The translations under genes and the position numbers were made by a program. A model generated the notes under the pieces. The model saw only the letters and a list, made by a program, of their open reading frames with translations. It searched no databases and was not told the origin of the DNA. Shown piece by piece: positions 29,410-38,168 of a stretch of DNA of 64,000 bases (position 1 is the stretch's first letter; every line of letters starts with the position of its first letter). Source of the DNA: Paraburkholderia kirstenboschensis (lineage in GTDB: Bacteria; Pseudomonadota; Gammaproteobacteria; Burkholderiales; Burkholderiaceae); contig NZ_CAJHCR010000001.1 in assembly GCF_904848585.1 (NCBI RefSeq), positions 1,178,001 to 1,242,000 on the forward strand, in the 5' to 3' direction.

Positions 29410-29823
29410 CACACCATCTACTTGAAGCAACGCATGCCGCTGTTCGGCGGAATTCTTAACGTGGTCAACATCCAGCAGTGGGCTTATTGGCACCACCATG
29501 GCATGGAATCGCTTTCTGCCAGCCGGGTCGGCGACAGGTCGTATGCGATCTATCTGGTCAATGGGCCAGTCATTGCGTTGGGGCTTCACCTCTCGCCATT
29601 CAGTGGAATGGACCGCGCGAACACAACAGACCTGCTGTTCCTCACCAGCGTTTTTTTGAGTTGCACAGTGGTCCTGGCCGAACTGACCTATCGCCTGATC
29701 GAAGTGCCGGCCCGTCTGCATGGCCGCAAGCTTGCCAGGGCGTATGGCGAGGCCGCACCAGCGCGTGGTCGCTATGAACCGGCCGCTGCGGGCAACACGG
29801 CCCGTGAAGCCGAAAGCGGTTGA
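29410..29823 (+). pseudogene. C-terminal remnant of an OafA/YrhL-type acyltransferase
   Basis: The frame opens at 29410 just after a TGA and has no ATG near its beginning (a TTG at 29422 is possible). The product of about 130 residues matches only the end of membrane acyltransferases (acyltransferase family 3): GDRSYAIYLVNGPVI, then a hydrophobic helix, then LAELTYRLIEVPARLHGR. The seven or more upstream helices and the catalytic His are absent, and no trace of them lies in the preceding sequence. I infer a 5'-truncated gene. It sits beside heptose genes, so it may derive from an O-antigen modification locus. Confidence 0.7.
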
Positions 29824-29883
29824 TCCGCATTCTGCTCGCCACGTTTTAAAACGTCGTAAAACACTATCTCAAGGAATTCTGAA

Positions 29884-30810
29884 GTGAGTCTAGATTGCTC
29901 ATCGGCTTCCGTCATCGTCGCCGGTGACGTAATGCTGGATCGCTACTGGTTTGGAGACAGCACGCGTATTTCGCCGGAGGCACCCGTGCCCGTGGTTCAC
30001 GTTCAGCGCACGCGAGACGTGGCTGGCGGCGCAGCCAATGTCGCCGTCAACGCGGTGAACCTGGGTGTTCAGACCACGCTGTTGTCGGTCGTGGGCGACG
30101 ATCAGGATGGGCGTGCTTTGCAGTCCTTGCTGGAATCCCGCAACGTTCACTGCGCGTTCCTCCGCGATCCAGCACTGCAAACCACCGTGAAGCTTCGCGT
30201 CATTTCACGCAACCAGCAAATCGTGCGCGCTGACTTCGAACAGCGTCCGGACCACGAGTTGTTGTTTCCGCTAGTGGCCCAGTTCCGGGAGAAGCTGAAA
30301 ACATGCAAGACCGTCGTGTTCTCGGATTACGGCAAAGGCGGCCTCGCGCACCTACGCATGATGATGGGCGACGCGCGGGCCGCGAATGCAACCATTCTGA
30401 TTGATCCGAAGGGGCCGGACTACTCGATATACCGCGGCGCAAGCGTCGTTACGCCGAACCGCGATGAATTCGCGCAGGCTGTGGGCAAGTGGAATGGCGA
30501 GTCGGACTTCGAGCGGCGCGCCTTCAAACTGCGCGACGAACTGGAGCTTGGAGCGTTGCTCGTTACCCGATCCGAGGAGGGCATGAGCCTCATTGTCGAG
30601 AACCGGCACGTTCGCATTCCCGCACAGGCGCGCGAGGTCTACGACGTTTCCGGCGCGGGCGACACAGTGATTGCCACCATGTCCGCCGCGCTGGGTGCAG
30701 GCCATGACATGGAAAGTGCAGCACGGCTCGCTAACGCGGCCGCCGGTGTTGTAGTTGGGAAGATTGGCACCGCGCCCATCACACTCGAGGAACTCAATCG
30801 GCATGTCTGA
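29884..30810 (+). CDS. hldA: D-glycero-beta-D-manno-heptose 7-phosphate kinase
   Basis: Phosphorylates heptose-7-phosphate at C1 for LPS inner core synthesis. It is a PfkB-family kinase of 308 aa: [13 protein letters not shown] and [14 protein letters not shown] near the start, [27 protein letters not shown], and the anion-hole signature [12 protein letters not shown] with the catalytic Asp. It lacks the nucleotidyltransferase domain of enteric HldE, as is typical of Burkholderiaceae. The GTG start at 29884 follows AAGGAATTC. It overlaps hldD by 8 bp. Several internal stretches differ from the Burkholderia HldA I recall, so it may be a second copy. Confidence 0.88.
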   Translation: MSLDCSSASVIVAGDVMLDRYWFGDSTRISPEAPVPVVHVQRTRDVAGGAANVAVNAVNLGVQTTLLSVVGDDQDGRALQSLLESRNVHCAFLRDPALQTTVKLRVISRNQQIVRADFEQRPDHELLFPLVAQFREKLKTCKTVVFSDYGKGGLAHLRMMMGDARAANATILIDPKGPDYSIYRGASVVTPNRDEFAQAVGKWNGESDFERRAFKLRDELELGALLVTRSEEGMSLIVENRHVRIPAQAREVYDVSGAGDTVIATMSAALGAGHDMESAARLANAAAGVVVGKIGTAPITLEELNRHV

Positions 30811-31828
30811 GCGCATTATCGTGACCGGTGCTGCCGGGTTTGTCGGCAGCAATATTGTGCGTGGGCTGAACGCGCGCGGCATAACGAACGTGATTGCCGT
30901 AGACAATCTAACGTCCGCTGACAAGTTCCACAACCTGGTCGATTTGCAGATCAGCGACTACAGCGACAAGTCCACGTTCTACGATGCCTTCGCAAGCGGG
31001 CGCTACGGCCATGTCGACGCGGTGTTTCATGAAGGCGCGTGCTCCGACACCATGCAGCACGACGGTCGCTATATGCTCGACAACAACTACGCGTCGAGCA
31101 AGACCTTGCTCGACGCCTGTATGGCGACGGGCACTCGACTGTTCTACGCATCGAGTGCTGCCACTTATGGCGGCTCCAGCGGCTCCAGCGGCTTCATCGA
31201 GCATCCTGCATTTGAACGGCCGTTGAACGTCTACGGTTACTCCAAGCTCCTGTTCGACCAGGTGGTGCGCCGCGCTTTGCCGGCGTCGCGCAGCCAGATT
31301 GCGGGGTTCCGCTACTTCAATGTCTATGGTCCCGGCGAGCAACACAAGGGGCGCATGGCATCGGTGGCCTACCACCATTTCAATCAGTTCCGGGCGCACG
31401 GCAAGGTGCAGCTGTTTGGCAGCTATGGCGGCTATGGCCCCGGTGAGCAGATGCGCGATTTCGTGTTCATCGACGACGTTGTCGCTGTCAATTTGTGGTT
31501 CTTCGATCATCCAGATAGAAGCGGCGTGTTCAACCTGGGATCCGGCCGCGCGCAGCCCTTCAACGACGTCGCGCTGAGCGCGGTCAACGCGGTCCGTGCG
31601 TCACAAAAGCTGGGCGCGTTGGGGCTGGATCGCATGGTCGCCGAGCGGCTGATCGAATACGTCGAGTTCCCGCGCGCGTTGCACGGCAAGTATCAGTGCT
31701 TTACCGAGGCGAATCTGCACAACCTGCGGGCCGCGGGCTGCGATCATGTATTCGCCGACGTCGAAAAAGGGGTAAGTGCGTATGTCGAGCGACTGCTCGG
31801 TCTTGAAAAGGACGCGGCCACTTTGTGA
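30803..31828 (+). CDS. hldD: ADP-L-glycero-D-manno-heptose 6-epimerase
   Basis: The last step of ADP-heptose synthesis. The NAD(P)-binding Rossmann motif is [16 protein letters not shown]. Family motifs are [21 protein letters not shown] and SSAATYGG with the catalytic [12 protein letters not shown] (Tyr-x3-Lys), and [22 protein letters not shown]. Length 341 aa. The ATG at 30803 lies inside the last codons of hldA, so the two are translationally coupled. A short Ser/Gly insertion (GGSSGSSGF) follows the catalytic loop. Confidence 0.93.
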   Translation: MSERIIVTGAAGFVGSNIVRGLNARGITNVIAVDNLTSADKFHNLVDLQISDYSDKSTFYDAFASGRYGHVDAVFHEGACSDTMQHDGRYMLDNNYASSKTLLDACMATGTRLFYASSAATYGGSSGSSGFIEHPAFERPLNVYGYSKLLFDQVVRRALPASRSQIAGFRYFNVYGPGEQHKGRMASVAYHHFNQFRAHGKVQLFGSYGGYGPGEQMRDFVFIDDVVAVNLWFFDHPDRSGVFNLGSGRAQPFNDVALSAVNAVRASQKLGALGLDRMVAERLIEYVEFPRALHGKYQCFTEANLHNLRAAGCDHVFADVEKGVSAYVERLLGLEKDAATL

Positions 31829-31863
31829 CCTGCTGGCGATGCCATTGATCCGTCGACGTCTGT

Positions 31864-31889
31864 CCGTGCGCGAGTGTCGCGGCGCACGG
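31864..31889. terminator. Hairpin between convergent hldD and NlpC/P60 genes
   Basis: CCGTGCGC (31864-31871) pairs with GCGCACGG (31882-31889), and the stem can be extended by CTG/CAG flanks across a bulge. There is no U-tract. It lies between convergent stop codons and probably ends one or both transcripts. Confidence 0.45.
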
Positions 31890-31907
31890 GCCAGACACAC
31901 CGTCTAG

Positions 31908-33137
31908 TTAGAAATTCCCGTTGGCGAAACGGGCGATCGGGTCGTCGTTGGTTTGCGAGGGGGCAGCGAGGCCTCGTGAGGCCGTCGAGGCTCGCATGAT
32001 CTGCACGCTGCCAGTGTCGGCCGGTGCGCGCTCTGCCGCGTCCGCCTGCCGCGCCAGGCGTGCCTGACGTGCCGCGACCGAAGCAGGCGGCGGCGGCTCG
32101 AACGCATCGGCGGCTGCGTCGATTGCATCGGCTTCGCGCGCGGTTGCCGTTCGGGAAAGGGGCGGGGCACCTGCAGCGGCTTGCCGTAGAGCCGGTGCGC
32201 TGGCGCCGCCGTCATACCCACTTGCCTGAGCCGACAGAACAGGCGTCGGCGATACCGCGCCTGCTGCGCGCGCCTGAATCTGCGCCGCGCTCATGCCAGG
32301 CGGGGGAGGTTCGAAGGGATCGGCCTGGGCCGCGCGCGCTACCGGCGTGGCCGCTAGGGCCGGCTCGGCCGCCGCAGTCGATGGCGCGCGCGGCTCCGCG
32401 CCGGCGCGAGCTGTCGCTCGGGAGGGCGACGAACCGGTGACATAGACGGGGGCTGCTCGGCTCGCAGCTGTTGGTGCATTCGCCGCCGTCGCCTCGCCGC
32501 CGCCATATGCCGCGGTCGCCGCCTGTGCTACCGCACGCTCCGTCTGCGGCGCCGCTGCCTGATAATTAGGCGCGTCGAACGGTGCCGGCTTCGCGGCCGG
32601 TCCGGCCACGCGGCGAATGCCGTCGAAGCGCTTCGCCCAATACGGATTGGTCAAATAATCGAGCCGCACCGTGCCGCCCGTCGACGGCGCATTCACAAAG
32701 CGCAGCTTGCCCACGTAGATGCCCACGTGCGAGTGCGCGCGACCGGTCGTGTTGAAGAAAATCAGATCGCCCGGCGCGATCTCGTCCGGCTCGACCGATT
32801 CGCCGCGTCCGCTCATATCGGCGGTCGTGCGCGGCAAATTCACCGAAGCCGCGCGCGCCACGACATAGCGAACCAGGCCGCTGCAATCGAAGCCGCTATC
32901 GGGCGTGTTGCCGCCCCAACGGTAGGGCACGCCGACGAGGCTCATCGCCTGAATAGAGATTTCCTCGCGGCCAATGCTGTGGTCGACAAAGTTGGGGAAA
33001 CCGGGTGGTGGCGCGCGATACGCGCCGTTTGCGACGACAACCCCGCCTGAAGAGCCGCGCGACGACGTCTTCTGCGGCGCGCCGGCACAGGCGGCGAGCA
33101 ACAGCACGGTCAGCAGCGAAAACGCAAGTCGGCGCAT
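31908..33137 (-). CDS. NlpC/P60 peptidoglycan hydrolase lipoprotein
   Basis: A predicted cell-wall endopeptidase attached to a membrane. The lipoprotein signal (residues 1-17) ends in the lipobox LAAC. The NlpC/P60 domain (about 50-165) shows the catalytic Cys in SGFDCSGLVRYV and His in RAHSHVGIYVG, with DLIFFNTTG between. About 230 residues of Ala/Pro-rich low-complexity sequence follow, including two FEPPPP motifs about 70 residues apart. The ATG at 33137 lacks a clear ribosome binding site but gives a complete signal. The long tail is unusual for the family. Confidence 0.88.
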   Translation of the reverse strand: MRRLAFSLLTVLLLAACAGAPQKTSSRGSSGGVVVANGAYRAPPPGFPNFVDHSIGREEISIQAMSLVGVPYRWGGNTPDSGFDCSGLVRYVVARAASVNLPRTTADMSGRGESVEPDEIAPGDLIFFNTTGRAHSHVGIYVGKLRFVNAPSTGGTVRLDYLTNPYWAKRFDGIRRVAGPAAKPAPFDAPNYQAAAPQTERAVAQAATAAYGGGEATAANAPTAASRAAPVYVTGSSPSRATARAGAEPRAPSTAAAEPALAATPVARAAQADPFEPPPPGMSAAQIQARAAGAVSPTPVLSAQASGYDGGASAPALRQAAAGAPPLSRTATAREADAIDAAADAFEPPPPASVAARQARLARQADAAERAPADTGSVQIMRASTASRGLAAPSQTNDDPIARFANGNF

Positions 33138-33293
33138 GAAAGAGTAAAGCGGTAAACGCTCGTTTAAAGGCGGACGATGTCCGGATGGTAGCCGGTGAAA
33201 CGCGGAAGCGGCAAGAACTCTTGACAAATTACTTGAAGTTCGTGCGCTAAGTGTTGCTGCCGAAAGACGCTGCCTAAAGACGCCGCCGCAATG

Positions 33294-33326
33294 AAAAAGC
33301 CGCGCCCGGAAATCTCCGGGCGCGGC
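33294..33326 (-). terminator. Terminator of the PhoH-family gene
   Basis: A 12-bp perfect stem (33299-33310 with 33315-33326), a 4-nt loop, and five U on the minus strand (complement of 33294-33298). It lies 28 bp past the stop codon. Confidence 0.95.
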
Positions 33327-33353
33327 TCCAAGGTACAGCCAGCTAATTGATTC

Positions 33354-35216
33354 TTAAAGGATTTCTGACGCGTAGTCGGCAAGGCGCGAGCGCTCGCCGC
33401 GCGCGAGCGTCACATGGCCGCTGTGCGCCCAGCCCTTGAAACGGTCGACCACATAGGTCAAGCCAGAACTGCCTTCCGTCAGATAAGGCGTGTCGATCTG
33501 CGCGATATTGCCGAGGCAGATGATCTTCGTGCCGGGACCCGCGCGGGTGACCAGCGTTTTCATCTGCTTGGGCGTCAGGTTCTGCGCCTCGTCGATGATC
33601 AGATACTTGTCGACGAACGTCCGTCCGCGCATGAAGTTCATGCTCTTGATCTTCAGGCGCGAGCGGATCAGTTCCTGAGTCGCGGCGCGGCCCCATTCTC
33701 CGGCGGCGTCGTCGGTTTTCTGCAGCACTTCGAGGTTGTCGTCGAAGGCGCCCATCCACGGCTGCATCTTTTCCTCTTCCGTACCGGGCAGAAAGCCGAT
33801 GTCCTCGCCAACCGGCACCGTGGCGCGCGTCACGATGATCTCGTTGTAGCGCTTGTCGTCGAGCACCTGGGCGAGACCCGCCGCGAGCGCAACCAGCGTC
33901 TTGCCGGTGCCGGCCTGGCCGAGCAGCGTCACGAAGTCGATCTCGGGGTTCATCAACAGGTTCAGCGCGAAGTTCTGCTCGCGGTTGCGCGCTGTGATGC
34001 CCCACACGTTGTTCTTGTGGTGGCCATAGTCACGCAGCGTTTGCAGCAGCGCTGTCTTGCCGTTCAGCTCGCGCACCAGCGCGTGGAACGCCGGCTCGCC
34101 GTTCTGCGGCTCGAGATACACGAATTCGTTGACGAGCATTGACGGGCACAAGGGACCGGTCACACGGTAATACGTGGTGCCCGTCTTGGTGTCCTGCCAG
34201 CTCTCCATGCCCTTCGCGTGTCTCGTCCAGAAGTCCTGCGGCAGCGCGCGGATGCCCGAATACAGCAGGTCGCTGTCTTCGAGTACCTGGTCGTTGAAGT
34301 AGTCTTCGGCAGGCAGGCCCAGCGCATGCGCCTTGATGCGCATGTTGATGTCTTTCGACACCAGCACGACCTGGCGATCCGCCCGGTCGCGCTGCAACGC
34401 GCGCACGACGCCGAGAATCTGGTTATCGGCTTTGCCTTCCGGCAGACCTTCGACCGGTTCGATCGCGGTCAGCTTGGTCTGGAAGTACAGACGCCCGGAC
34501 GCCTCGCGGCTGCCCAGACGCGCGAGCGAAATGCCTTCGGACATATTGCCCGCGTTCGCCACCAGTGCGTCCAGCGTGCGACTCACCTGGCGAGCGTTAC
34601 GCGCGACTTCCGACATGCCTTTCTTGTGGTTGTCGAGTTCTTCCAACGTCATCATCGGCAGATAGACGTCGTGTTCCTCGAAACGGAACAGGCAGCTCGG
34701 GTCGTGCATCAGCACGTTCGTGTCCAGCACGAAGAGCTTCTGAACTTCGACCGGCTCGGCGGCGGTGCCGCGTTTTTTATTCGTGCCGCGCGCGGTAGGC
34801 GCGGCGGCCGGCGTGCTCGCCGTGGGCTGCTTCGCGCTCGGCGTGCGTGCCACGACCGGCTGCGGCTCGCCAGCGGGTTCGGCTTGCGGACGGGCACCGG
34901 GAACCGGTTGCAGCAGCGCGGCGGTTTGCCTCGTCTTGCGCCCGGAGCCCGACGCGCCGCGTGCCTGAGCGGCCTCGTCCGCCGCGTTCCCCGTTGCGGC
35001 TGCCGACGATGCCGGCACCGGCCGCAACGTGGTCGCGGCATTGGCGGCGTGCGACATGGGCGTGGCGACGTTCGCGCGGCCGTAATCGGCCGACTCCGCG
35101 GATTCGCCTTCGGCCTGTTTCTTCGAAGCGGAGCGCGCCGGTGTGGCGGCTTTGGCCTTGTATTCGTCAGGCGGCAGGAGATTGCCGAGCTTGCTGGGGG
35201 GGGTAGGCAAAGGCAT
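33354..35216 (-). CDS. PhoH-family ATPase with N-terminal PIN domain (PhoH2-like)
   Basis: A 620-residue fusion. Residues 1-145 are an Ala/Pro/Lys-rich disordered leader. The PIN RNase domain (about 150-290) begins FVLDTNVLMHDPSCLFRFEEH and holds acidic metal ligands. The PhoH ATPase (about 370-615) has Walker A GQAGTGKTLVALAAGL, RATVPVGEDIGFLPGTEEEK and Walker B KYLIIDEAQNLTP. Such PIN-PhoH proteins are RNA helicase/RNases in studied cases. The start at 35216 follows GAGGGAAACC. Codons 5-7 contain an eight-base C tract (35196-35203), a possible slippage site. Confidence 0.92.
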   Translation of the reverse strand: MPLPTPPSKLGNLLPPDEYKAKAATPARSASKKQAEGESAESADYGRANVATPMSHAANAATTLRPVPASSAAATGNAADEAAQARGASGSGRKTRQTAALLQPVPGARPQAEPAGEPQPVVARTPSAKQPTASTPAAAPTARGTNKKRGTAAEPVEVQKLFVLDTNVLMHDPSCLFRFEEHDVYLPMMTLEELDNHKKGMSEVARNARQVSRTLDALVANAGNMSEGISLARLGSREASGRLYFQTKLTAIEPVEGLPEGKADNQILGVVRALQRDRADRQVVLVSKDINMRIKAHALGLPAEDYFNDQVLEDSDLLYSGIRALPQDFWTRHAKGMESWQDTKTGTTYYRVTGPLCPSMLVNEFVYLEPQNGEPAFHALVRELNGKTALLQTLRDYGHHKNNVWGITARNREQNFALNLLMNPEIDFVTLLGQAGTGKTLVALAAGLAQVLDDKRYNEIIVTRATVPVGEDIGFLPGTEEEKMQPWMGAFDDNLEVLQKTDDAAGEWGRAATQELIRSRLKIKSMNFMRGRTFVDKYLIIDEAQNLTPKQMKTLVTRAGPGTKIICLGNIAQIDTPYLTEGSSGLTYVVDRFKGWAHSGHVTLARGERSRLADYASEIL

Positions 35217-35402
35217 GGTTTCCCTCGAAATTATCGGGTCACATATCGTGCGCCGCCTGTCGCATTCTGCCCGTGCCGATGTTGCGCACGCAGTTTGCGC
35301 CCGGAGGCGCGCATTCGGTCTAGAGATGCCGGTTCGCCTGGTCTTCGATCGGCTCCTTAACGGTAACGCGCGGCCGAGTGAACGTACGGCTGCGCGCAAT
35401 TG

Positions 35403-35438
35403 AAAAAGCCGCCGCCCCGGCGTACGGGGCAAGCGGCT
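35403..35438 (-). terminator. Terminator downstream of bcp
   Basis: On the minus strand a two-part stem (35433-35438 with 35407-35412, and 35425-35430 with 35414-35419) with a small internal loop is followed by a run of five U. It lies about 130 bp past the bcp stop. Confidence 0.8.
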
Positions 35439-35571
35439 CGCCTACGGTGTTCGCATTGCGCCTGACGACTCCGACGGACCCGATGCATCCGGCAAAGCGG
35501 CCGTCGAGTGTGGCGCAGCGACGAAAAATTTGGGGTGGACAGGCACTCATTGCAACCCAATATAACGCGCC

Positions 35572-36033
35572 TCAAAGCGCTTGTACAGCCTCCAGAATTT
35601 CGTCGACATGCCCGGGCACCTTCACGCCGCGCCACTCCGTGCGCAGCACACCGTCACTATCGATCAGGAACGTGGAGCGTTCGATTCCCCGTACTTCTTT
35701 GCCATACATTTTCTTCATTTTGATGACGTTGAAGAGCGCGCACAGCTTTTCTTCCGGATCCGAGATCAGCGGGAAGGGCAATTCGAGCTTTGCCTTGAAG
35801 TTGTCATGCGAGCGCAGGCTGTCGCGCGACACGCCGATGATCTCCGCGCCGGCCTTCTTGAACTTCGGATACAGATCGCGAAACTGCAGACCTTCGGTCG
35901 TGCAGCCGGGCGTGTTGTCCTTCGGATAAAAATACAGCACCACCTTCTTGCCCCGCAGTTTGGACAGCGTGATCTCGCCTCCGGTGGCGGGAGCGGTGAA
36001 GTCGGGGATGGGTTGGTCGACTGCGATGGACAC
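35572..36033 (-). CDS. bcp: Peroxiredoxin, BCP/PrxQ family
   Basis: A thiol peroxidase that reduces H2O2 and organic peroxides in the cytosol. The peroxidatic Cys is in DNTPGCTTEG (residue 44). The usual second Cys five residues later is missing, and the other Cys (in EEKLCALFN, near residue 97) may resolve instead. The thioredoxin fold is complete (KVVLYFYPKDN, IGVSRDS, STFLIDSDGVLR). Length 153 aa. Translation starts with GTG at 36033, supported by GGAGAACCTC. It lies 184 bp downstream of arnD on the same strand. Confidence 0.93.
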   Translation of the reverse strand: MSIAVDQPIPDFTAPATGGEITLSKLRGKKVVLYFYPKDNTPGCTTEGLQFRDLYPKFKKAGAEIIGVSRDSLRSHDNFKAKLELPFPLISDPEEKLCALFNVIKMKKMYGKEVRGIERSTFLIDSDGVLRTEWRGVKVPGHVDEILEAVQAL

Positions 36034-36217
36034 GAGGTTCTCCGGTTGTTATGGGCGGCGCCGCCTTGTGAATCCGACAAGGCGGCGTCGGCCTGGCATC
36101 GAGTTGGGGGAAGGGGCTACCGGTGCGCGCATATTCTCGCGTGGCGGTTGAGTCGTCAGGGCGGGCTGCCGGACAGCAACTCAATGGCTGCGTGAATTCA
36201 GCACGCCGAGCGGCCAG

Positions 36218-37111
36218 TCACGGCTGGACGATCAGTTCGCCGGAGCGCCCTGGAATTTCGCCCCACGTAACAGGGTACGATGGCAGCGCGCCGCGGTCCA
36301 GCGTGGCGTAGTAGTCGCCCATGGTCGCGAACGTGTGGCCTTGTGCACGCCAGCCTTCCAGCAACTGTTCGAAGATCGGCGCGAGCTTCTGTCCTTCGAG
36401 TTCCGCGTGCAGCGTGAACACCTGATCGTGCGGATTGTTTTCCGTGTGCCTCAGCATGAAGGCCGCGACGTTGTGTTCGTCCACGCCGTCCACGCCGAGG
36501 ACTTCGTCCAGCGTCGGCAGCGTGGTCGGCATCTGCACATGCGCAAGCGTTCTTCCGTCGACCACGGGAAAATACGGCGAATGGCCCCGGCCGTCGGACG
36601 CGTAGTGCATGCCCCAGGCGTCGATCTGCTCGAACGCATGGCCGTTCATCTGCCAGCCGGCCGCGCCATGCGTGACGGGTGGTGCACCGAAGATTTCAAT
36701 GAAACGGTCGTGGCTTTTCTGCATTTGCGCCGACGTCCACGCGCGATCTTTCGATCGCACGTTGTCCTGCCAGTACACGTGATCCCATGTATGAATGCCG
36801 CACTCGAAACCGGCTTCGTGGATCGCCCGCATTTCCGCCGACGCCTTGGCTCCGATGTCCGGCCCCGGCAGCAGCACGCCGTACATCAACTGCTTGAGCC
36901 CGTAGTGCTCGACCACCGACGTGCGCGACACCTTCTGCAAAAAGCCCGGCCGCAGCACACGGCGCATTGCCCAACCTGTGTGATCGGGGCCGAGGCTGAA
37001 GAGGAAAGTAGCGCGCGCCTTGAAGCGGTCGAAAATACGCGCGAGATTCGGCACGCCTTCGCGTGTGCCGCGCAGCGTGTCAACGTCGATCTTCAGGACG
37101 ATTCGGGCCAA
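36218..37111 (-). CDS. arnD: 4-deoxy-4-formamido-L-arabinose-undecaprenyl-phosphate deformylase ArnD
   Basis: Removes the formyl group from undecaprenyl-phosphate-L-Ara4FN on the cytosolic membrane face, making the precursor used by ArnT. It is a polysaccharide-deacetylase-fold protein of 297 aa. The Asp pair for the metal is in VLKIDVDTLRGTREGVP, and the His motif is ECGIHTWDHVYWQ. FKARATFLFSLGPDHTG and GAAGWQMNGHA are family blocks. It is the last gene of the arn operon, 13 bp after the decarboxylase gene. Confidence 0.94.
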   Translation of the reverse strand: MARIVLKIDVDTLRGTREGVPNLARIFDRFKARATFLFSLGPDHTGWAMRRVLRPGFLQKVSRTSVVEHYGLKQLMYGVLLPGPDIGAKASAEMRAIHEAGFECGIHTWDHVYWQDNVRSKDRAWTSAQMQKSHDRFIEIFGAPPVTHGAAGWQMNGHAFEQIDAWGMHYASDGRGHSPYFPVVDGRTLAHVQMPTTLPTLDEVLGVDGVDEHNVAAFMLRHTENNPHDQVFTLHAELEGQKLAPIFEQLLEGWRAQGHTFATMGDYYATLDRGALPSYPVTWGEIPGRSGELIVQP

Positions 37112-37124
37112 GGATCAGCCCTTA

Positions 37125-38168
37125 TTACTGTTCGACGAGCGCGCGTGCTTCGCCGACGTGGCCGCGATACGCTTCGAAAATCTTGCGCAGCGCTTCGTCG
37201 AAGGTCGACTTCGGTGCCCAGCCGAGTTCCTGCATCGTGTTGTCGATCTTCGGCACGCGGTTCTGTACGTCCTGATAGCCGGCGCCGTAATACGCGCCCG
37301 ACGACGTCTCGACCAGTTGGACCTTTTTCGCGGTGTCCGCGTATTCCGGAAATTCCGCGGCGAGCGTCAGCATCTTGTGCGCGAGCTCACGCACCGAGAA
37401 GTTGTTGGTCGGGTTGCCGATGTTGTAGATCTTGCCCGTCGCGACGCCGTCCTTGTTCTCGATGATTTTCATCAGCGCGCCGATGCCGTCGTCGATATCC
37501 GTGAACGCGCGCTTTTGTGCGCCGCCGTCGACGAGGCTGATGTTCTCGCCGCGCACGATGTGGCCGAGGAACTGCGTGACCACGCGCGAGCTGCCTTCCT
37601 TCGGCGTGTAGATCGAGTCGAGGCCCGGGCCGATCCAGTTGAACGGGCGGAACAGCGTGAAGTTCAAACCCTCCATGCCGTAGCCCCAGATCACGCGGTC
37701 CATCAACTGCTTCGAGCACGCGTAGATCCAGCGCGGCTTGTTGATCGGACCGTACGACAGTTGCGATTCTTCGGGATCGAATTGCTCATCCGTGCACATG
37801 CCGTAGACCTCGGAGGTCGACGGAAATACGAGGTGCTTGCCGTACTTGACCGCCGAGCGCACGATCGGCAGGTTCGCTTCGAAGTCCAGCTCGAACACGC
37901 GCAGCGGCTGCTTCACGTATGTGGCCGGCGTGGCGATCGCGACCAGCGGCAGAATCACATCGCACTTCTTGACGTGATATTCGACCCACTCCTTGTTGAT
38001 CGTGATGTCGCCTTCGAAAAAGTGCATCCGCTCATGATTGATGAGATCGCCCAGACGTTCGGTCTGCATGTCCATTCCGAAGACTTCCCAATCGGTCGTT
38101 TCGAGAATGCGTTTGGACAGGTGATGGCCGATGAAGCCGTTCACACCCAGGATCAGGACTTTCTTCAT
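37125..38168 (-). CDS. UDP-glucuronate decarboxylase (ArnA C-terminal domain as a separate gene)
   Basis: Oxidatively decarboxylates UDP-glucuronic acid to UDP-4-keto-pentose with NAD+, the first step of L-Ara4N synthesis. It is a Rossmann-fold SDR of 347 aa: LILGVNGFIGHHLSKRIL, PSTSEVYGMC with Ser/Thr, and the Tyr-Lys pair in RWIYACSKQLMD. NRVPKIDNTMQELGW carries the ArnA-specific Arg. In enterics this domain is fused behind the formyltransferase. Here it is a stand-alone gene whose start overlaps the formyltransferase stop by 4 bp. Confidence 0.93.
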   Translation of the reverse strand: MKKVLILGVNGFIGHHLSKRILETTDWEVFGMDMQTERLGDLINHERMHFFEGDITINKEWVEYHVKKCDVILPLVAIATPATYVKQPLRVFELDFEANLPIVRSAVKYGKHLVFPSTSEVYGMCTDEQFDPEESQLSYGPINKPRWIYACSKQLMDRVIWGYGMEGLNFTLFRPFNWIGPGLDSIYTPKEGSSRVVTQFLGHIVRGENISLVDGGAQKRAFTDIDDGIGALMKIIENKDGVATGKIYNIGNPTNNFSVRELAHKMLTLAAEFPEYADTAKKVQLVETSSGAYYGAGYQDVQNRVPKIDNTMQELGWAPKSTFDEALRKIFEAYRGHVGEARALVEQ

